In this document: positions 35,916 to 46,412 of the stretch, piece after piece
Layout: each line of letters opens with the position of its first letter
Position numbering within the stretch: the stretch's first letter is position 1
Source of the DNA: Puffinus mauretanicus
Lineage: Eukaryota > Chordata > Aves > Procellariiformes > Procellariidae
NCBI GenBank assembly: GCA_023333565.1
Contig: JAJKFH010002178.1
Coordinates: 248,001 to 312,000, forward strand
Length of the DNA stretch: 64,000 nt
Reading direction: 5' to 3'
Made by a program: the position numbers and the translations under genes
Notes under the pieces: generated by a model
Database searches by the model: none
What the model was told of the DNA's origin: nothing
The model's input: only the letters and a program-made list of their open reading frames with translations

Positions 35916-37121
35916 TTGCTATTTAAGAAAAAGAAGATGCCATAACAGGAGAAAAGTAGAAGGGACAGAGTTCCCTCCCTGGAAGAAATGGGGGTAGAGA
36001 GAAGTGCAGAGTGTACAAGACAAAAGAGAAAATACATGAGACACTTAGGGAGACAATGGAGAGAGGTATAATGAAAAGCCTGAAGGATCAATAGCCCAGT
36101 ATCCATTGTGACAAACTAAAGGAAACGTGAAGAATGTGAAAGAGCAAGAAGATGGGAGGTAAGTGGGAGGGCAAAAAGGGAAGGCCATAGAATCAGACAG
36201 ATAACTGCTAATTGATAGGAAGAATAGGAAAGTAACAAATCTGTAGAAAGACAACAGTAAACAATATTGCAGATAATACTACGACAAGTAATAAGGCAGC
36301 CGTCAACGTGGGACTTTAAAGACAAATTTGCAGAGAACCAAAAATGCAACAGTCAAGATGGGGGATACAAGAAATTAATACAATGAACAATGAGACAAAA
36401 AAAGGCATGTAATCTAACAGGTGATAAGACACTACGCAATACGGCAAATGAAAGCCATTGAAAGTTGTTCTTTTTGAGCTTAATGGGATTTTGTCACTTG
36501 CCTCATTTGCACCTTGCAAAACCTAATCCTGAATACAGCTCTCTGTCTTCATGGTAACTAGTTAAAAGAGGTAGACACAGAGCTGTTCTGTGAATTGATA
36601 AAGTAAGAGTTATAAGAGAGGAACCACAGAAAGAATAGGTATCTTCAAAGGCTATTGTGCAACACCTTATCAAAACTGCTTCTTTACTAAGATATGTGAT
36701 TAACTACAGAGTAAGTCAATAAAAGTAATAAAAGGAGTAATAAAAGGTATTGGAAGTGACCAGGTGAAAGTAAGGACATATTTAAAGAGAAGCAGATAAC
36801 ATTTGTATAAAAATATCTGGCATTTAATTTCAGGATTTTCCATATAACTTGATTTTTGTCTTTGATTATCAGAATATCAATGGCTCAGAAAAGTTTTTAC
36901 TTTGCTTGAAATAAGAGAACAATCCCACATGCTTGAATTCTTAGTTGTGCTCTCAGTTGATCACTTCTCTCACAGGTATGTACATTTAGTTTTTGTTAAA
37001 TTTAGAGTCCAGGTCCATAGGAAGCTGCTCATACCTGGCAGTAAATCAGTTTCCTTAGTCAGAAACAATTAGTCCAATGCTTATTTAGAGAAAACATAAA
37101 AGAAAAGGTATATCCTGTGTA

Positions 37122-37143
37122 TGTGTGTGTGTGTGTGTGTGTG
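37122..37143. repeat. (TG)11 microsatellite
   Basis: Eleven uninterrupted TG units are preceded by an imperfect TGTGTA. The short cysteine/valine repeat in the overlapping open frame is a translation of this microsatellite, not a gene. Confidence 0.9.
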
Positions 37144-40100
37144 CTTTCCTCGGAAGATATTTCTCACTGAAGGTGTCTAGCAAGGCACTTATAAGTCCTA
37201 CCTCCCAAGGAAAGATTTGCTGTCATACAGTCACAAATGTGGGCACAGGTGGATGGCAGCACATTGCATCCACTTTATCATGCTCCACTTTCTATCACTC
37301 AAATAATCTCAAAATAATGTGCTGAGTTCCCTATAGACACGGCCTTAATGCCTCAAACTGCATGTTTGAGCAGTGCCTAGTAACACATGTTCCATGCCTG
37401 TAGAAACTACTGCTGTAGAACTGATTAACATTAATGACTATATTATGTACCTGGCTAAAAAAAAAAAAAAAAGAAAAAAAGAAAACCCAGGGCCTTGTTT
37501 TTCTGCCTGAATGAAGTATGCCTGTTTTGTGGAATATACGACAGAAAACACTGGGACACTGATAGAAGGGATACTCAAAAGCAAAGAGGTTGAAGAATAA
37601 AAAAGATTTTTTGGAAAAAATCCTGTTAAATCCATTTTTTTGTTTCGTTTATGTTTACAATTATACTTTTATCGAGGTTTCTGCATGCTTTTGAGCAAGT
37701 GGTGTTATTTTTGTTTGTATATGCAGTTAGGGATCTCATAATAAACTGCAAATGCTGGACTCATGCTGAAAATACTAGCTCCAGCTATGTTTATGCTATA
37801 CATCCAGGTACTTGGTGGGAAAATATGAGAGAAAACAAAAAATATGCTGTCAATAAACTTGCCATATCATTTTCCTTCACTCTGCCATAGAAGGGACCCT
37901 GCTGTTGTCACATTTGAAACCTACATAGACAGAAAAATGCACTTTCTTACAAAAGGGACAAGGAAAACAGATTAAATCTCTTCACACATCTTTGACCTCT
38001 TTAATTCTTATGTCCAGTGGCTTGAAGGGCTCCTTGGCTGCTTCTTGCAAATGCTATTGCCTTCACTTATTTCACAGGTCACAAGCCCAGGAGTACTAAA
38101 GCTCCTTATTCTGTACTCCTTATATCTAAATCTTTTCTATCCAACTGCATCTGTCTTAACTGTGTTAGTGATGAATTTTGCTCAGGTGACAACCTGCCCT
38201 GGGGTTGCCTAAGAAATACTTTAGATAGACTGTTACTGGGCATTCTTAAACGGTGCCTCTGAGGTGTCATCACTTCCCTACAGTTAGGGCTGCTTAAGCA
38301 TAATCTTTATTCTATTATTTACTTTACTTTGAACATATTACAGAAAACCTTCTGTGAAACTTGAGCAGTTGTGTATTTGAACTTACTTTTTTCCCAAGTC
38401 TCAGAGCTATATTATGAAGAAGCCTGAGGTGCTGTTCCTAAGGGTAGTGTTTGTTGTTGCTAATCTCACTGAACTTACTCGTTGAACACTGAAATTAATT
38501 ATATAAATATAACATTTCTGTTAACTCTTCCGGTCCTTACATGCTTTACTGTAGTATGAATGACACTATCTGGATAAGCCAATTTTATTAACTATTCTCA
38601 AAGTTCCACTGTTTAAGTAAATTTTGTTAACATCTGTAATGGTATTTTCATAACTTTTCTTTGATTTATTAATAATAAGAACTACGTGCTGGAAAGAATT
38701 AATACAACCATCTGTTTTTCATTTGATTTATTTATGTGGCAACTGTCATTTGCAAAACCCACATTTCCTTCAAGAATAACACCCTTGATAACATCTTCAG
38801 GAACATCTCCTGCATATTAAGTGCTTCTAGTTAGCTGAATAGAGAGTGTTTTGTTCCCTTCTGTGATTCATTTCTCTTAGAAAGAAGAACTGATAGTGGA
38901 CAGGTATTGGTTTGATGCTATGTTGTTCATTACAAAGACCGTACACAAAGTCCTGTTTTGCTACATTCAGGAGAAACAATTTATAAAGGACAGCTTCCTA
39001 TTTAGAAATCCAAACCTCTTTCTCCAGTGAGAACTCCACTTAAAGGTAGCTCTGTTTCCTGGCTTCATCCCAGGACTATTGCTTGCTTGGCTTTCTCCTG
39101 TGACTCCTACTTACAGGCATACACAGCTGCAACACATCCATTCTGCAACCCCCCGTATTATTAATAATCAGTTACCAGGGAAACGTTTTCCTCATACGGC
39201 TTAGGTACTCATCAGCTGTACCAGGTAGTCCATCCCTATGGCAATAGCCTCCACTTCTCAGCTATCAGTGCACTACGGTAGATTTAAATATTCCTTCTAC
39301 TTAACCTGAAAGTATGATGCTTACTGCAGCTCTTCACTTTAATCATGTCTATGACTGGCAGCAGGTAGTCTCCTAACAGCAGAACAATAAGACCAGGCCA
39401 GTGAATGCATGGAATAGATGTCTTGAGTGTGTTTTATATGGGTTCTACTCCAAATATGAAGGAGTCTTTGGTGTGAAGATTACTAGAAAAACATTCTGAC
39501 CCAAACAAGACTGTTAATAGCATATAAAGGTAAGATAATCATGACAGTGTTCATGTGGTTTGTAAAGAAAAAAAAAGTCTAAAGAAAGTGAATCTATTGC
39601 TCACAGCAAACTATTCTGCTTAAACTACTTAAAAGGTAAATTTCATTCATTCGTACATTGAGGAGATTTACGTGTCTCTCTCACAAATCAGTGCTAGATC
39701 TTTTATGTCTGTATTTGCAGACTAGAAAATACTTATACGTTTTCAGCTGTAACATGTTTAGCAAGTGTCCACATAATAATCAAACACATCAAATCTCAGT
39801 ATAGTGATGGAATATCAGTAATTCTCACTTTACATTAACAATATAGAGGAAGAAATAATTGATTAATAACTCCTACTTGTATAAGAGTCTCCTCACTCAA
39901 TTCATTAAGATTTCTGTTCAGTGAATGACAAGGAGTAAGTAAACACAGTGTGCTGTTTCCAAGGTCCTTCTAAGCACACTAAACACACTGCCTCCTCCTC
40001 TTAGAATTACAGCACAGGATGCAGTCAGTTCCCAATTAGAAATTGAAAATACAGTGTGTCCTAGTTAGAAGTATGTCAGGTGTGAAAATAATATTTCTAC

Positions 40101-40835
40101 AATTAACAGTTGCTTGTACTCAGATAAGTTCACTTTCACATTAGATTTCTAATATACACATTGTCTGTATCAACCTACTAAATATAATGATTAATAAAGA
40201 AATATTATTGCAATTCTGCTATTTCTCACTTTCTTTTCTTCCCCAGCATATGTTCCAAAAGACCCAAAGGTTTTTTTTTTGGTGGTTTTTATTTGTTTGT
40301 TTGTTTGCATTTTTGTTTTTTAAATGGGAAGATAGAGGAAATCGAGCATTTTATTTACTGGTGTTCTAAAGAGGCAGTTGCTTTTACAGTCTTTTAAAAT
40401 AACAGTCCTTCAAAAACATTCTGCCTTAAGCCCTACATGTCGCATACTCATACCAAGGGTTTTCTGGACAACCTGTATTCTACTATACTTCTTTCCTAAT
40501 GGAGCAGTTAGTGAATCCTAAATTTAGATATCCTGGCAACTCTGCTTGTTGTACAAAGAAAGCCTCAGTCCACTGGTCTTTCTGAATTTGTGTTCCTTCC
40601 ACAACAATGCGTTCTTTGTTTTCTTCTTTTTTCAATAATCAGAGACCTTTGACACTTTGAATGGTGGAGCAGATTTATACTTCTTTGATACAACATGCAC
40701 CATTTTTTTTTCCTTAAAGAAGTTGTATCCTTCTTTATTAGTATCATAATCACCTGAACTTAGTCTCTTTATGCCAATTAATTTATAATTTTGCTCATGA
40801 ACTTTCCGCTTCTCTTTGTTCCAGATATTTTTTCC

Positions 40836-40903
40836 AAAGGTATATGGACTTTTGGACCAAAAGTATATGAAACAAAAGTATATGGACCAAAGGTATATGA
40901 AAC
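40836..40903 (+). repeat. 15-bp minisatellite-like tandem repeat
   Basis: There are four 15-bp units of the form AAAGGTATATGGACT / AAAAGTATATGAAAC, with an 8-bp insertion after the first. In the plus frame they encode a KVYET/KVYGP pentapeptide pattern inside a 68-codon open frame (40791-40997). On the minus strand they lie in a 109-codon frame (40632-40961). Neither frame is recognised as a gene. The repeat probably arose by local slippage. Confidence 0.7.
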
Positions 40904-42430
40904 TTTGGTGAACAGTTCTTCTCAATTCTGGATTAAATTTTCCGTTACTGTTGTTTTCCACCTATGGTCACATGCAGCTGGTTTGATTCATAGATAATTT
41001 CCCTTTTCATTATTTTTCTCCCTTTAAAACACAAACCCGTTATTTCCTCTAGGTAGCCAGTCAACCTGGACAAAATGTCACATGCATTTTGTTTTTAAAT
41101 CAGTTCTGTAACTGTGAAATAAATTAATAACGTTTTTTTTGTCCACTTGTGGTAAAGTATTTTAATATTGAGATTCAGCTATTTGCTTCAGTATTAGTGA
41201 TTAGATTTAGGGTATGTTGCAGTCTGTTTATCTCCTTTTGTCTAAGCTGCACACAGAATCAGAATGAAAGATAGTCCAGCAAGAACTTTGAGTCAAACAC
41301 TTTCAAAAGTTGTTTAAGATTAGTTTCAGCATATTCTACTTTTATGTTTGTAGAATAGTTGTCTAGTCAATAGTTAATTCACAAATATGTTTAAAAGAGG
41401 AATGGAACTTATATTTTATCTGCAATTTTTTAATTGTGTTGAGGATTACTTGCAGGTTTACCAGTTTGTATTAAGTATCAATCTATTCAGACTACTTAAT
41501 ATTATTCAAGTTTAAGAAATGCTTCACAAGAGTTTTTTCTTAGAGCTTTGAGTTAAAGCAAGCAGACTGGGTCAGGAAACTTGATGGATGGCTACTGTAT
41601 TGAAAACTTTCTTCAGAATTTATCAGCATGCTATGTACAGGAAAAATTCTATGGCAGCTTTTTAGTATAGAGTTGAAATTTTACACAAATTATTAAATTT
41701 GAGATATTAAATACTTAAGTTTAACTTTGCAAGTACTTTCTTTAATTGTTTGTTCATATATTAAATTCCTGAAATGGAAAGGGATGATCAAGCAATCAAG
41801 CACAAGCAGTGTACTTTTATAGTTCAGATATAAACCTGGCTTGGCTTTCAGGCAAAATGAATGAGTTTAAATTACTCATTTCTTCTTGAGGTTGGGCAGC
41901 TCCATAGATGATCACTTTTCTTTAGAAATAACTTTATAAGACTTCACCTTGTAATATATGTTTGGACATCTCTTAACTAGGAGTATACATTACTCTAAAC
42001 TTTTGTTTAGATTTTCTGAGGAGGGACTGATGTTTGAAGATTTGTTAGTGCTAACTAATTTCTGGGAGAAGAAAGTTATGATTTAATTGGTTTAATGTTA
42101 AGCCAATGAAATGAAGAATTACACAATACTCCTGCTTCTTTGCATACCCATGTGGTACTTCTTTCTGTCAAGTCTGAAGCTGCGAATTTCAATGGTAGTT
42201 TACAGTAATATATCACTTCTATAGTTGTTACCTTGGTACAATTCTGGTACCAGTTTTCTTTCAAAATCAACTGTTAGGAGGTGTTTTCTGGCTTCTCACT
42301 GGTCCTACCTCAGGAAATTCTTAATACAACAGCACAAATATCAGTGTGTATTTGCTGGCAAATACAAAATACTGTGTGTATTTTCAGATACGTTTTACAG
42401 CTAGCTGCAATGACATCATGAATACTTTAG
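40904..42430. other. Unique AT-rich DNA, nothing recognised
   Basis: No gene, RNA gene or transposon terminus was identified. Open frames are all under 70 codons. Confidence 0.55.
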
Positions 42431-42508
42431 AATGGAATAGAATAGAATGGAATAGAATAGAATAGAATAGAATAGAATAGAATAGAATAGAATAGAATAG
42501 AATAGAAG
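42431..42508. repeat. (AATAG)n expanded array at a CR1 tail
   Basis: About 15 units of AATAG (with two AATGG variants near its start) directly abut the 3' end of an antisense CR1 copy. On the minus strand they read CTATT, close to the CR1 tail octamer ATTCTATG. The array therefore most likely grew from the CR1 3' terminal repeats. Confidence 0.85.
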
Positions 42509-43072
42509 AGCCAGATTAGAATAGAATATTTCATTTGGAAGACACGTACAACAATCACCTAGTCCAGTTGCCTGACCAATTCAGGACTGATCAAAAGTTA
42601 AAGCATGTTATTAAGGGCACTTTCCAAATGCCTCTTAAACACTGACAGGCTTGGGGCATTGACCACCTCTCTAGGAAGCCTGTTCTAGTGTTTGACCACC
42701 CTCTCGGTAAAGAAATGCTTCCTAATGTCCAGTTTAAACCTCCCCTGGAGCAGCTTTGAGCCATTCCCATGCGTCCTGCCACTGGATCCGAGGGAGAGGG
42801 GATCATCATCACCCTCTGCACTTCCCCTCCTCAGGAAGCTGTAGAAAGCAATGAGGTCACCCTTCTGGATGCATTCAAGTACCTTGTCATCCTTCTTAAA
42901 TTGTGGGGCCCAGAACTGCACACAGTACTCAAGGTGAGGCCGTACCAATGCTGGGTACAGTGGGATAATCAGATCTTTTGATCAGGGGTAATACTGTGTT
43001 TCAGGGACCCCAGGATGCGGTTTGCCCTCTTGCCTACCAGGGCACACTGCTGACTCATATTGAGTCACCAAC
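42509..43072 (-). mobile_element. CR1 LINE remnant (3' end and end of ORF2), antisense
   Basis: On the minus strand this is a 5'-truncated CR1. It contains the ORF2 C-terminal region (open for 87 codons at 42948-42685, starting [14 protein letters not shown] and ending near FTERVV), then the 3' UTR and the pentamer array. Upstream, 42950-43072 still matches CR1 ORF2 by its nucleotide pattern but is out of frame with small deletions. It belongs to a different CR1 subgroup from the copy at 23349-26292, judging by the tail and 3' UTR. Confidence 0.88.
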
Positions 43073-43335
43073 CAGGTGTTGCTTTTTGTGGGGGGAGGGT
43101 GTGGTTTTTGTTTGGTTTGTTTTGTTTTGAGGTGAAGCTATTAGAGCTGTACAGTCTGATTACCCCTTTCACTTTTGGAAATTCTGGACCATCGCTAGCT
43201 GATACAGTCCACTTCTGTAACTGTCATATTTTATTATTGGTGGAAGATTCAGATATAATATTTTTCACAATATTTAACACTCTCTTTGATTTTTTTAAGA
43301 CACCTCTTCCTCTTTCAGATGAGCAGTTAGAAGAG

Positions 43336-43390
43336 AATAGAATAGAATAAAATAGAAAATTTCAGTTAGAAGGGACCTACAACCTGCTCC
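43336..43390 (-). repeat. Short CR1 3' tip, antisense
   Basis: AATAGAATAGAATAAAATAG is followed by TTTCAGTTAGAAGGGACCTACAAC. This repeats the boundary seen at 42500-42560 (array followed by TTTCATTTGGAAGACACGTACAAC). It is a second, very short CR1 3' end in the same orientation, about 265 bp from the first. Confidence 0.78.
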
Positions 43391-43528
43391 TTCATCCATC
43401 ATTTGAATAAATGAAAAGAAATATGTTTTTGTTACTGTGGTGAAAGTTTTGTCCAGATGCTTAATATGACAATATGACAAGAAGATGTAGTAACAGGTTA
43501 ATTGAGTAACTTTATTTTTCTTTTCTCT

Positions 43529-43564
<36 letters not shown>

Positions 43565-44299
43565 AGGGAAGGATTTATATGCTTATTTGTATGTTTTCCA
43601 ATCTTAAGGACTCTCAGTTCCCAGACCTCTAAATTTTCAGACCGGTACGGAAAAAAAATGTTCTATGAAATAAGAACACAGGTTATTTTGGAGAAGTCAT
43701 CTGGAAATGACAAATGTTTCTAGGACCCTGGTGAAAATAATTTACTTCGTATCATTGACTAAATCAGACATGTATATTTGCATACTTTGGTATTGTCAAA
43801 ATGCAAACGGATTTTAAAATTTGCAGAATTTCAGTCTCCAACTGCATTGGTTTTCTAGGCTAGGAAACTACTCTGGCATGGAGAAACAGACTATCACTTC
43901 CAGCGTTTTGTTTTCTGGCAAAGTAGAAATACTGATAATCAAATAGCACTTCTCAAAGAATGGGGAAAAGTATAAATATGTTTGCAAACAAGGCAGTGGT
44001 TATTTTTCCTGCCAGGCTACCAAATGCTCCTTTCTTTTACTTTCTCAGTCATAACTAAGCAAGCTCAAGTGAGAGAGAGGAACATCCAGACGGAATAAAA
44101 AAACTGCCTGCCAAAGTGACGTGAATGGGAGGCTGTGGGCATTGTTTCAGCAGACAAGTATGCACATCCCAAACTGAGAATTGATGCTTCCTCCTTGGAG
44201 AGTGGTCAACAGAATGAAAAAAGGTTACATGATATTTGTGAGTGAACTCCCTCTGTGACTGTGTGGTGTATTCTGGGTGCCGTAACTGAATTTCTCCCT
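43391..44299. other. Unique DNA with a poly(T) tract
   Basis: A run of 29 T lies at 43532-43560, preceded by a CT-rich stretch. No AATAAA complement lies immediately inside, so a retrocopy is not supported here. The rest is unique sequence without a recognised gene. Confidence 0.6.
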
Positions 44300-44819
44300 T
44301 GTCGTGGTTTAACCTGGCAGGCAGCCAAATACCACGCAGCCGCTCACTCCTCCCCCTGCCCCCGCAGTGGGACAGGGAGAGAATCGGAAGGGTAAGAGTG
44401 AGAAAAACTCATGTGTTGAGATAAAGACAGTTTAATAGAACAAAAAAGGGAAAATAATAATAATAAATAATGGTAGAATATACAAAATGAGTGATGTACA
44501 ATGCAATTGCTCACCACCCATGCTGACCGATAACCAAGTAGCAATCGGTACTTCCTGGATCACGCCTACCCTTCATATACTGAGCATGACGTCACATGGT
44601 ATGGAATACCCCATTAGCCAGCTGGGCTGGTTGTCCTGATTATGTTCCCTCCCATCTTGTGCACCTAGCTCAGTTAGTAGGCATGGGAGCTGTCCTTGGA
44701 CTAGGAGGGTACTCAGCAACAACTGAAAACATCAGTGTGTTATCAACATTCTTCTCATACTAAATCCAAAACACAGTACTAGGAAGAAATTTAACCCTAT
44801 CCCAGCCGAAACCAGGATA
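44300..44819 (-). mobile_element. Solo LTR of the provirus family
   Basis: The plus strand runs from TGTCGTGGTTTAACCTGGCA to CCGAAACCAGGATA, closely matching the provirus LTR at 17898-18408 over its full length. The terminal CA dinucleotide has decayed to TA on the plus strand. ATTAAA on the minus strand lies near 44430-44435, and the triplet array is short here (44451-44471). Flanking 5-mers TCCCT and TCTCT fit a target duplication with one transition. No internal retroviral sequence is present. Confidence 0.9.
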
Positions 44820-45461
44820 TCTCTGCACTTTACCTTAATCTGGCTTGCATTGCGTGATTTTCAAAACAATTAGACAAGAACAAGAAACATAACAAGCTGC
44901 AAATTGAGTCTTTTGGAGATGCTAACAAATATCCTAATTCCTAACATCCTTCATCACACTCAGAGGGTAACAGAACAAATCCTGACATTAGCTGAGAGGT
45001 ATGAGACTTAGTAGCACCAGAAGAAATCATTATCAGCATTATCAGACCAGGAAGGCTCACTGCTGTTCTGCAAAATGCTCCTAAGTTTGGGGGAACCAAC
45101 AGAATTTGTCGTTGCAGAATACAGTCACACCAGTAGAGAGGTGTTCACCTGTCTTGGAGAACAGGCATAGTGCTGCAATACTTCTCTTTTTTTTTCTTTC
45201 ACACAGCAATAAGAACACCAAAAACAGTTTTGCAGTATGAAAGAGTTCTGTGTCAATAGGCTTGAAGAGGCTTGAGCTGAGCAAGTGAAAAACGCTCTAT
45301 ATTAAGTACATGAGAAATGTGTGGAAAGCGTGGCAGGTCCTTAAAGAATACACCCTGTGTTTGAATACCTTCCTGTTATATGGGAAAGACACAGAGTAAC
45401 TGGTTTAGCAAGGTTTGCACCGAAGCTCAAGTTTCTTTCTGATTGTTTTGAGATAGGTTTA
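44820..45461. other. Unique spacer between two solo LTRs
   Basis: About 640 bp of unique sequence without recognised coding content. The longest frame is 45081-45284 minus (67 codons), not recognised. Confidence 0.6.
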
Positions 45462-46412
45462 TGTCGTGAACAAGTGGTTTAGAGGCCGCTTAAAGAATCA
45501 CCATCAAAGATATTAGCATAAAGTGATTTTAATAGAGATTAATAAAGGTGCGATCTAACAGAATTCGATGGCAAGGTTCACTCTATTACCTATTACATGG
45601 ATGAAACATATAAAGGAAAATTATCTAAGGGTTTATATTTCAGGGACAATATGTGTTTGGCAGCAATCTAGGTTTCATTCACAATTTAGCAACACTTAAT
45701 TACCAACTAATCATTAACAAACTTTAGTAACACTTAATCATTAACTAATTCAATATTTGCAAAGTGAGTTAGTAAGTCTACTACAATCACAACTTAATTA
45801 CAGATTATGCTTACTATCAGTTCACACACACAGAGAAATATATATATATATATGTATATATAAAAATATATACAGAACATATACCTGTTAAAAATTCCCC
45901 TTGATTTCAGTGAAGAAGTATTCACGACGAATGTCTAGGCATTCCCTCTCAACAGGCGAAAGGGTTGAGCTTCGAAGGGGACTCAGCCCAGGACCCAATG
46001 GTCCTCTGAATATTGCAGACCTGAGAGTTTGCGAGCTCTGAGAGGCGTCCCACTCAGAGGGAGATACAGGGTGCAGCCCGCTGCAGTCCAGGAGAGCTCA
46101 AAGGGCCTCACTTAGGACCACCGTTTATAGGTTCGCAAGATGGTTGCCTTTAGTCATCCGTAAATTTCCATCCTGGCCACAGTCCCAGGTGGTAATTGCT
46201 AAAAAATTCTCAAGGTTTCGGTGTTGTTCTACTGGACACCTGGGCCAGGCAGCGGGAGTACGTTCCCAGCCTCAGCCATGCAGAGTTTCTGATATGGTCA
46301 AGGAGCGCTCAGCCGCCAGACTTCAATACCCCAAGGCCGAGGTCTCATGGGAATTTCTGGGATCAACAAGCGGCCCAGGGAAGAAAAGGGGGTGTGTGAA
46401 TGCACCACCACA
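45462..46412 (-). mobile_element. Solo LTR of a second, unrelated retroviral family (951 bp)
   Basis: On the minus strand it begins TGTGGTGGTGCATTCACACA and ends CCACTTGTTCACGACA, giving TG...CA termini. It is flanked by a perfect 5-bp direct repeat GTTTA (45457-45461 and 46413-46417). A TATAAAC element lies on the minus strand at about 46125-46131. The segment after it (about 45950-46120) is GC-richer, like a transcribed leader, and the 3' part is AT-rich with a TA microsatellite at 45838-45873. It shares no obvious sequence with the provirus LTR. The open frames at 46144-46452 are products of this LTR, not genes. Confidence 0.82.

Larger units (their letters stand above)
32705..40835. other. 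Unique AT-rich DNA, no gene recognised
   Basis: There are no recognisable genes. Notable small patterns are a (TG)11 microsatellite at 37122-37143, a GC-box doublet at 35899-35915, an A-rich tract at 37458-37482, and a less AT-biased block at about 32950-33300 that resembles conserved noncoding DNA in texture only. Open frames such as 35777-36106 minus (109 codons) overlap other frames and have no domains. Confidence 0.55.

Noticed and set aside
43502..43723. Poly-phenylalanine-containing plus frame and possible retrocopy at the T29 tract
   Set aside because: The frame is a translation of the T tract, and no antisense AATAAA lies at the proper distance, so a retrocopy is unsupported.
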